NCBI RefSeq assembly: GCF_008042045.1
Contig: NZ_RDBP01000012.1
Span: forward strand, 3,313,772-3,377,771
DNA length: 64,000 nucleotides
Reading direction: 5' to 3'
Source of the DNA: Streptomyces sp. T39
Lineage (GTDB): Bacteria; Actinomycetota; Actinomycetes; Streptomycetales; Streptomycetaceae
The notes under the pieces were generated by a model. The model saw only the letters and a program-made list of their open reading frames with translations. It was not told where the DNA came from and made no database searches. The first letter of the stretch is position 1. Each line of letters opens with the position of its first letter. Below, in pieces: positions 58,721 to 64,000 of this stretch. The translations under genes were made by a program, and so were the position numbers.

Positions 58721-60202
58721 ATGACCCAGCAGTCCACCGAGCCGCGGACGACGGCGGAAGACGCCGGAGCCGGAACGCGTCAGCCCGCCGGAAGATCATG
58801 GCTCGACCGGTATTTCCACATCACCCGGCGCGGATCGACCATCGGTCGTGAAGTGCGCGGCGGCATCACCACCTTCATGGCGATGGCGTACATCATCCTG
58901 CTCAACCCGGTGATCCTGTCGGTCCCCGACGCCACCGGCGCCAGGCTCGACGGCGACCAGCTCACCACCGCCACCGCGTTCGCCGCGGCGGCGACCACGA
59001 TCGTCATGGGCCTCATCGGCAACGTGCCGCTGGCCCTCGCCGCCGGACTCAGCGTCTCCGCGGTCATCGCCTTCCAGGTCGCACCTGAGATGACCTGGGA
59101 GAACGCGATGGGCATGTGCGTCATCTACGGACTGGTGATCGTGCTGCTGGTGGTCACCGGCCTGCGCGAACTGATCATGAACGCCATTCCGCTGGCGCTC
59201 AAGCACGCCATCACGATGGGCATCGGCCTCTTCGTCTGCCTCATCGGCCTCGTCTCGGCCGGCTTCGTCACCTCGATGCCCGGTCCCGGCGGAGTCGCGG
59301 GCGCCAAGCCCATCCAGCTCGGCACCCACGACATGCTGACCGGCTGGCCGGTCCTGTGCTTCGCGGTGACCGTGCTGCTGATCTTCGCCCTCCAGGTGCG
59401 CAAGGTGCCGGGCGCCATCCTCATCGGCATCGTCGGCGGCACCGTCTTCGCGGCGGTCGTCCACCAGCTCGCCGGCCTCGACCGCGCGGCGTGGGGCGGA
59501 CTCAACGCGCCGGAGCTCAGCGGCTCCGTCGTCAGCGCACCCGACTTCGGCCTCTTCGGCTCCGTCTCCTTCAGCGGCATCGGCGACATCGGGGGCATCA
59601 CCGTCGGCGTGATCGTCTTCACGCTGGTCCTGGCCGGCTTCTTCGACGCCATGGGCACCATCATCGGCATCGGCCAGCAGGCCGGCCTCGCCGACGACAA
59701 GGGCCGGATGCCCGGCCTGAACCGTGCCCTCGCCGTCGACGGGGCGGGCGGCGCGATCGGCGGTCTCGCCGGCGCGTCCGGGCAGACCGTCTTCATCGAG
59801 TCCACCGCCGGGGTCGGCGACGGCGCGCGCACCGGCTTCGCCAGTGTGGTCACCGGCCTCGCCTTCACGCTGTGCCTCTTCTTCACCCCGCTCGCCCAGC
59901 TCATCCCCTCGCAGGTCGCCGCCGCGGCTCTCGTCGTCATCGGATCGATGATGCTGGCCAACGCCCGGCACATCGACTGGACCGACCAGGCCACCTCGAT
60001 CCCGGTCTTCCTGACGACCGTCCTGATGCCCTTCACGTACTCCATCACCGCGGGCATCGCGGCCGGTGTCATCTCCCACGTCCTCATCAAGGCCGTCCAG
60101 GGCAAGGCCCGCGAGGTCGGCTGGCTGATGTGGGTGCTGACCGCGGTCTTCGTCGCCTACTTCGCCCTGAGCCCGATCGAGGGCTGGCTGGGCGTCGGGT
60201 AA
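58721..60202 (+). CDS. purine permease (AzgA-like, NCS2 family)
   Basis: A 493-aa proton-coupled purine permease, probably for hypoxanthine/guanine/adenine. The family hallmark FHITRRGSTIGREVRGGITT-FMAMAYII is at residues about 30-60, with 12-14 helices such as VLCFAVTVLLIFALQVRKVP. The NCS2 signature region is AGGAIGGLAGASGQTVFIES. It imports the substrate for the xanthine dehydrogenase. The ATG at 58721 has GGGAG 7-11 nt upstream. Confidence 0.92.
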   Translation: MTQQSTEPRTTAEDAGAGTRQPAGRSWLDRYFHITRRGSTIGREVRGGITTFMAMAYIILLNPVILSVPDATGARLDGDQLTTATAFAAAATTIVMGLIGNVPLALAAGLSVSAVIAFQVAPEMTWENAMGMCVIYGLVIVLLVVTGLRELIMNAIPLALKHAITMGIGLFVCLIGLVSAGFVTSMPGPGGVAGAKPIQLGTHDMLTGWPVLCFAVTVLLIFALQVRKVPGAILIGIVGGTVFAAVVHQLAGLDRAAWGGLNAPELSGSVVSAPDFGLFGSVSFSGIGDIGGITVGVIVFTLVLAGFFDAMGTIIGIGQQAGLADDKGRMPGLNRALAVDGAGGAIGGLAGASGQTVFIESTAGVGDGARTGFASVVTGLAFTLCLFFTPLAQLIPSQVAAAALVVIGSMMLANARHIDWTDQATSIPVFLTTVLMPFTYSITAGIAAGVISHVLIKAVQGKAREVGWLMWVLTAVFVAYFALSPIEGWLGVG

Positions 60203-60254
60203 CCGCCCGGCCGCCGGCCCGCCCTTCGCACACTTCGTCATCAAGGAGACCGAC

Positions 60255-61406
60255 ATGCTGGACATCGCCGAGGAGCTGGACCGGTGGGTCGGGCAGGGCC
60301 GTCCGTTCGCCGTCGCCACCGTCGTCGGTGTCGGCGGCAGCGCGCCCCGGCAGCCCGGTGCCGCGCTCGCCGTCGACGCCGACGGCGCGGCGATCGGATC
60401 GGTCTCGGGAGGCTGTGTGGAGGGCGCGGTCTACGACCTGTGCCGGCAGGCGCTCGACAGCGGCGACACCGTCGTGGAGCGCTTCGGATACAGCGACGAG
60501 GACGCCTTCGCCGTCGGCCTGACCTGCGGCGGCGTCATCGACGTCCTGGTCGTCCCGGTCGGCCTGGACGCGCCCTGGCGCGAGGTGTTCGCCGCCGGGC
60601 TCGCCGCCGCCGCGCACGGACGGGCCGCGGCGCTCGCCCGGCTCACCGACGGCCCGCCGGCACTGGCGGGCCGCGCCCTGCTGGTGCGCCCCGACGGGAC
60701 CTTCGACGGGTCGCTGGGCGGCCACCCGGAACTGGACCGGACCGCGGCCGCGGAGGCGGCCGCCCTGCTGGACGCCGGGCGCACCGGGACGGTCGTCATC
60801 GGCGAGGACGGCTCGCGGTGCGGGCAGCCGCTCACGCTCTTCGTCGAGTCGAGCGTCCCCGCCCCGCGCATGATCGTCTTCGGTGCGATCGACTTCGCGG
60901 CGGCGCTGGTCCGGGTGGGCCGGTTCCTCGGCTACCGCGTCACCGTGTGCGACGCGCGGCCCGTCTTCGCGACGGAGGCCCGCTTCCCGGAGGCGGACGA
61001 GATCGTCGTCGACTGGCCCCACCGCTACCTGGAGTCCACCGAGGTCGACGGGCGCACGGTCCTGTGCGTCCTGACCCACGACGCCAAGTTCGACGTCCCG
61101 CTGCTGGAGCGGGCGCTGCGGCTGCCGGTGGCGTACGTCGGCGCCATGGGCTCGCGCCGCACCCACGAGGACCGCAACAGGCGGCTGCGCGAGGTGGGCG
61201 TCACCGAGATCGAACTGGCCCGCCTGCATTCGCCGATCGGGCTGGACCTCGGCGCCCGCACCCCTGAGGAGACCGCGCTGTCCATCGGCGCCGAGATCGT
61301 CGCGGTCCGCCGCGGCGGGTCGGGCGTCTCCCTGACCGGCGCGCACACCCCGATCCACCACGACGGGCCGGGTCCGGTCGCCGGGCGCATCGGCTCGGTG
61401 GCGTAG
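60255..61406 (+). CDS. XdhC family xanthine dehydrogenase maturation factor
   Basis: A 383-aa XdhC/CoxI protein, which binds the molybdenum cofactor and promotes its sulfuration and insertion into xanthine dehydrogenase. The N-terminal part is VATVVGVGGSAPRQPGAALA and GSVSGGCVEGAVYD. A C-terminal Rossmann domain begins RMIVFGAIDFAAALVRVGRF and carries VAYVGAMGSRRTHEDRNRRL. AAGGAG lies upstream of the ATG. It is the last gene of the purine operon. Confidence 0.93.
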   Translation: MLDIAEELDRWVGQGRPFAVATVVGVGGSAPRQPGAALAVDADGAAIGSVSGGCVEGAVYDLCRQALDSGDTVVERFGYSDEDAFAVGLTCGGVIDVLVVPVGLDAPWREVFAAGLAAAAHGRAAALARLTDGPPALAGRALLVRPDGTFDGSLGGHPELDRTAAAEAAALLDAGRTGTVVIGEDGSRCGQPLTLFVESSVPAPRMIVFGAIDFAAALVRVGRFLGYRVTVCDARPVFATEARFPEADEIVVDWPHRYLESTEVDGRTVLCVLTHDAKFDVPLLERALRLPVAYVGAMGSRRTHEDRNRRLREVGVTEIELARLHSPIGLDLGARTPEETALSIGAEIVAVRRGGSGVSLTGAHTPIHHDGPGPVAGRIGSVA

Positions 61407-61435
61407 GGGCCCGGCGCGGCGCCGCGGGGGCGCCG

Positions 61436-61468
61436 AGAACCGTGCACGGTGCACCCGTGCACGGTTCT
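61436..61468 (+). terminator. terminator of the purine operon
   Basis: A perfect 14-bp stem AGAACCGTGCACGG (61436-61449 with 61455-61468) and 5-nt loop, 29 bp after the XdhC stop codon. Confidence 0.8.
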
Positions 61469-61502
61469 TGACGTCCGGGCACCCGCGCGTGGCAGGGTGT
61501 CG

Positions 61503-61516
61503 TGGGAGCGCTCCCA
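61503..61516. promoter_or_regulatory. CebR operator (TGGGAGCGCTCCCA)
   Basis: A perfect 14-bp match to the CebR box, the cellobiose-responsive LacI-family site upstream of Streptomyces cellulase and cellobiose-uptake genes. It lies 61 bp before the GH6 start codon. Confidence 0.93.
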
Positions 61517-61570
61517 CGGTGCATCGCGTGGGTGCTCCGCCCTGTCCGTCCTGCCGTCACGAAGGGCCGA

Positions 61571-61600
61571 AGAGTCATGCGCCGTAGAGTCATGCGCCGA
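61571..61600 (+). repeat. 15-bp tandem duplication at the GH6 start codon
   Basis: AGAGTCATGCGCCGT (61571-61585) is followed by AGAGTCATGCGCCGA. It creates two in-frame ATG codons (61577, 61592) and repeats MRRRV/MRRR at the N-terminus of the signal peptide. Confidence 0.85.
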
Positions 61601-62794
61601 AGAACAGCCCTCCCCGCCCTGGTCTCAGCCGCCGCGCTCGCCGCCGCTCTGCTCACGGTCCCGGCGGCCGCGGCCGGGCACACCGGGGACGGCGCTCCGC
61701 GCCCGTCCGCCGCGCGCCTGTACACCCCGCCGGCCAACCCCGCGGCGTACGACCAGGCCCTGGACCTCGCGCGCTCCGGCCGGCTCGCCGACGCCGCCGG
61801 GATCGTGGCCATGGCGCACACGCCCCAGGCCGTCTGGTACGGCGACCAGAGCCCGGCCGAGGTCGAGGCGTCGGCGCGGAAGGTCGTCCGCGACGCCGCC
61901 CGCAAGCGGACGCTGCCCGTGTTCGCCCTCTACAACGTGCCCGGCCGCGACTGCTCCAACTACTCGGGGGGCGGGGCCTCCACGACCGCCGAGTACAAGG
62001 AGTGGATCGACGCGGTGGCCCGCGGCGTCGGCGACCGTCCGGCGATGGTGGTGCTCGAACCCGACTCGCTCGCCCTGCTCCCCGCCGACTGCGGCCAGGA
62101 CGACGCCCAGGGCACGAAGACGGCCGCCCGGTACGAGGAGGTGCGCTACGCCGTGGACACCCTGGAGCCGCTGGCCGGCACCAGGGTCTACCTCGACACC
62201 GGCCATCCCGGATGGCACGGCGTCGAGTCGATCGTGCCCCGGCTGCTGCGCGCCGGCGTCGGCGAGGCCACCGGATTCTTCACCAACGCCTCCAACTACC
62301 GCACCGAGGCCGACAGCCACTGGTACGGCACGCTGATCTCGTCCTGCATCGGTTACGTCCAGGACGGCGGCGACGCCGCGGCCTGTCCGAACCAGTACTG
62401 GCCTCGTGCGGACGCCGAGAACTGGCTGAAGGAGCACGTCACCACGCCGGTCGGGGAGCTGAAGCACTTCGTGACCGACACCAGCCGCAACGGACGGGGT
62501 CCGTGGACGGCGCCGCCCGGCAAGTACACCGACGCGCAGGACTGGTGCAACCCGCCCGGGCGCGGGCTCGGCGAGCGGCCGACCCTGAACACCGGCGACC
62601 CGCTGTACGACGCCAAGCTGTGGATCAAGATCCCCGGTGAGTCGGACGGGCTGTGCCTGCGGGGCACCGCAGGGCCCGAGGACCCCGAGCGCGGCATGGT
62701 CGATCCGGCGGCCGGGAGCTGGTTCCCCGAGCAGGCCCTGGAGCTCGTACGGCTGGCGGAGCCGCCGCTGCTGGGACACCGTCCGGGCAACTGA
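61577..62794 (+). CDS. secreted GH6 endoglucanase (cellulase)
   Basis: A 405-aa GH6 inverting beta-1,4-glucanase. The N-terminus is a duplicated Arg-rich start followed by a hydrophobic core (ALPALVSAAALAAALLTVPA, cleaved near AAAAG). The catalytic domain has RDCSNYSGGGAS (D125 region), VVLEPDSLALLPADCG (catalytic Asp163), YLDTGHPGWHG and FVTDTSRNGRGPW. It ends with GSWFPEQALELVRLA. There is no cellulose-binding module. The ATG at 61577 is chosen by the GAAGGG spacing; 61592 is also possible. Cellobiose relief of CebR repression is expected. Confidence 0.93.
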   Translation: MRRRVMRRRTALPALVSAAALAAALLTVPAAAAGHTGDGAPRPSAARLYTPPANPAAYDQALDLARSGRLADAAGIVAMAHTPQAVWYGDQSPAEVEASARKVVRDAARKRTLPVFALYNVPGRDCSNYSGGGASTTAEYKEWIDAVARGVGDRPAMVVLEPDSLALLPADCGQDDAQGTKTAARYEEVRYAVDTLEPLAGTRVYLDTGHPGWHGVESIVPRLLRAGVGEATGFFTNASNYRTEADSHWYGTLISSCIGYVQDGGDAAACPNQYWPRADAENWLKEHVTTPVGELKHFVTDTSRNGRGPWTAPPGKYTDAQDWCNPPGRGLGERPTLNTGDPLYDAKLWIKIPGESDGLCLRGTAGPEDPERGMVDPAAGSWFPEQALELVRLAEPPLLGHRPGN

Positions 62795-62824
62795 CGCATC
62801 AGGGGCGCCGGTTGCCCCCGCACG

Positions 62825-62854
62825 GGCCGGATCCGCAGAGCGGCGGATCCGGCC
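62825..62854 (+). terminator. terminator of the GH6 gene
   Basis: A perfect 12-bp stem GGCCGGATCCGC (62825-62836) with 62843-62854 and loop AGAGCG, followed by TT, 31 bp after the stop codon. Confidence 0.85.
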
Positions 62855-62986
62855 TTCGTGCTCCCGGCCCGTCATGGGTGACGTTTCCGTGGGTGCTGAC
62901 GCTGAGGGTGTGTGGGGGGAATCCGGGGCGCTGCACGGCATGGGCACGGTGCAGGTCGTGCCGGGAAGGCGCGGGACGAGGAGCGG

Positions 62987-63616
62987 GTGGGCGCGGAGGG
63001 GAGCACGCGTCGCGCGCAGGAGCACGACCCCGAACTCGGCCGGGCGGTCGAGCGGGCGCAGCAGGGGGACGAGGCGGCCTTCGCGGCTGCGTACCGGATC
63101 GTGCATCCGCCCCTCCTCAACTTCCTGCGCGGACTCGTCGGGGACGACGCCGAGGACGTCGCCTCCGATGCCTGGCTGGACATCGCGCGTGATCTCGGGC
63201 GCTTCCGTGGGGACGGGGCCGGCTTCCGGGCATGGACGGCCCAGATCGCGCGCCACCGGGCCGTCGACCACCTGCGGCGCGCCGGGAGCCGCCCGCGCGG
63301 CAGTCTCCTGGAGGTCGACCTGACGGGGCTGCCGTCCCGTCAGGACACCGAGCAGGAGGTCTTCGAGACCGTCTCGACCCGCGCTGCCCTGGCGCTGATC
63401 GCCCGGCTGCCGCGCCGTCAGGCGGAGGCCGTGCTGCTCCACACCGTCATCGGACTGGACGGACCCGCCGCCGCCCGGGTGCTCGGCACCCGGCAGGGAG
63501 CCGTGCGGTCCGCCGCCCACCGCGGACTGCGGACGCTGGAGAGACATCTCGCGGAACTGCGCGGTGGCGAGCCTGTGACAGATGCGGACCCGCGTGCGCT
63601 GGATGGTGCGAGATGA
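62987..63616 (+). CDS. RNA polymerase sigma factor, sigma-70 family (ECF-like)
   Basis: A 209-aa sigma factor. Region 2 is DEAAFAAAYRIVHPPLLNFL, DDAEDVASDAWLDIARDL and FRAWTAQIARHRAVDHLRR; region 4 is LIARLPRRQAEAVLLHTVIG and AAARVLGTRQGAVRSAAHRG. The GTG at 62987 has GACGAGGAGCGG upstream. Its TGA overlaps the ATG of the next gene (ATGA), so a partner or regulator of the sigma factor is expected there. Confidence 0.92.
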   Translation: MGAEGSTRRAQEHDPELGRAVERAQQGDEAAFAAAYRIVHPPLLNFLRGLVGDDAEDVASDAWLDIARDLGRFRGDGAGFRAWTAQIARHRAVDHLRRAGSRPRGSLLEVDLTGLPSRQDTEQEVFETVSTRAALALIARLPRRQAEAVLLHTVIGLDGPAAARVLGTRQGAVRSAAHRGLRTLERHLAELRGGEPVTDADPRALDGAR

Positions 63617-63972
63617 CCGAAAACCGATCAGCCGGCCCCGCGGAGCCCGTCGGGCCCGATCCGTCGGGCGCGCCGCGCCGCTGCGCCGCCGTGTCGCTCG
63701 ACGAGGTGCTCGCGGCCGCCAGCGCCCCGGCCCCGGCCTTGATGCCGCGCGGCAGCACGGCCCACCGGCGGGCGGCGCGCCAGTCGTCCGACGCCCGGAC
63801 GGGCAGGCCGAGGGCGCCCTCCGCACGGGCGGCCCGGAAGGCGGTGAGGGCCCGGTCGGCGGGGGCGGGCTCCACGGCAGCACGGCCCACCGGCGGGCGG
63901 CGCGCCAGTCGTCCGACGCCCGGACGGGCAGGCCGAGGGCGCCCTCCGCACGGGCGGCCCGGAAGGCGGTGA
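63613..63972 (+). CDS. disrupted gene downstream of the sigma factor
   Basis: Starts in the ATGA overlap: MTENRSAGPAEPVGPDPSGA, then RRCAAVSLDEVLAAASAPAP. After about residue 45 the frame becomes Arg-rich and low in typical protein composition (AHRRAARQSSDARTGRPR) and runs into a 125-bp tandem duplication, ending at 63972. Read on the minus strand the same bases give a much more protein-like sequence (EPAPADRALTAFRAARAEGA, SDDWRAARRWAVLP). The family downstream of such sigma factors usually has an AFRAAR...DDWR region, so part of this gene may be inverted. Function unknown; possibly an anti-sigma-like protein. Confidence 0.45.
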   Translation: MTENRSAGPAEPVGPDPSGAPRRCAAVSLDEVLAAASAPAPALMPRGSTAHRRAARQSSDARTGRPRAPSARAARKAVRARSAGAGSTAARPTGGRRASRPTPGRAGRGRPPHGRPGRR

Positions 63973-64000
63973 GGGCCCGGTCGGCGGGGGCGGGCTCCAC
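63751..64000. repeat. perfect 125-bp tandem duplication at the window end
   Basis: Positions 63751-63875 are repeated exactly at 63876-64000. The length is not a multiple of three, so the downstream frame is shifted. Further copies may continue beyond the window. Confidence 0.95.

Noticed and set aside
63447..63890. Minus-strand gene opposite the sigma factor end
   Set aside because: It would overlap the conserved region 4 of the sigma factor antisense; its protein-like part is better explained by the inversion/duplication at the window end.

Overview
The window is high-GC actinobacterial DNA and reads as a Streptomyces chromosome. Evidence: G/C-biased third codon positions, frequent GTG starts, a Streptomyces subtilisin inhibitor, subtilase/LuxR pairs, PucR-linked xanthine dehydrogenase, a CebR box, an iron box, and one TTA (bldA-type) codon. 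No tRNA, rRNA, CRISPR array, prophage or intact insertion sequence was seen. Most genes look like vertically inherited core or near-core loci, with small tandem-repeat arrays between them.

Layout. 1-9.3 kb: 5' end of glgX, a HEPN/PLD-like protein, a DnaQ-type exonuclease, an APH-type kinase, a CUT1 sugar ABC importer without its own ATPase, and a macrolide glycosyltransferase under a palindrome-covered promoter. 9.6-12.7 kb: a secreted proteinase K-like protease, DUF1697 and NTF2-like proteins, and an Rv2466c-like thioredoxin-fold protein. 12.7-22.2 kb: one long minus-strand sulfur-assimilation operon. It runs from a 27-aa leader peptide through sulfite reductase, a 59-aa zinc-ribbon protein, cysH, cysC, cysD and cysN to a sulfonate/taurine-type ABC importer and a sirohydrochlorin chelatase that supplies the siroheme pathway. 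22.3-32.3 kb: GNAT, GAF/winged-helix regulator, AidB-like acyl-CoA dehydrogenase divergent from YihY, AraC regulator, VOC protein, a substrate-binding-like protein, and a secreted VWA protein with a membrane-anchored partner. 32.4-41.7 kb: subtilisin inhibitor, PHP-domain protein, RsgA, a 39-bp minisatellite, DUF456, a LuxR regulator and a giant subtilase. 41.9-52 kb: a frameshifted PP2C-like gene, a PoxB-like enzyme, a TTA-containing anti-sigma-type ATPase, a DUF2637 membrane protein, an iron-boxed FhuF-like protein, a GntR regulator, a propeller-like protein and a tyrosine-phosphatase-like protein. 52.5-61.4 kb: a purine catabolism module (pucR, three xanthine dehydrogenase subunits, purine permease, XdhC maturation factor). 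61.5-64 kb: a CebR-controlled GH6 cellulase, a sigma factor, and a disrupted downstream gene ending in a perfect 125-bp tandem duplication.

Cross-cutting observations. At least ten genes have a -10-like hexamer exactly 6 nt before the start codon, the geometry of leaderless transcription; two of these are divergent and share overlapping -10 boxes (26,248-26,254). Several strong palindromes have no assigned regulator: 8,069-8,085, 22,180-22,206, 30,252-30,278 and 33,069-33,091. No clearly new multi-gene defence or biosynthetic system is visible. The most interesting unexplained items are the sulfur leader/operator/zinc-ribbon unit, the AT-rich 23-bp palindrome, the HEPN-PLD protein, the VWA pair, and the rearranged end of the window.
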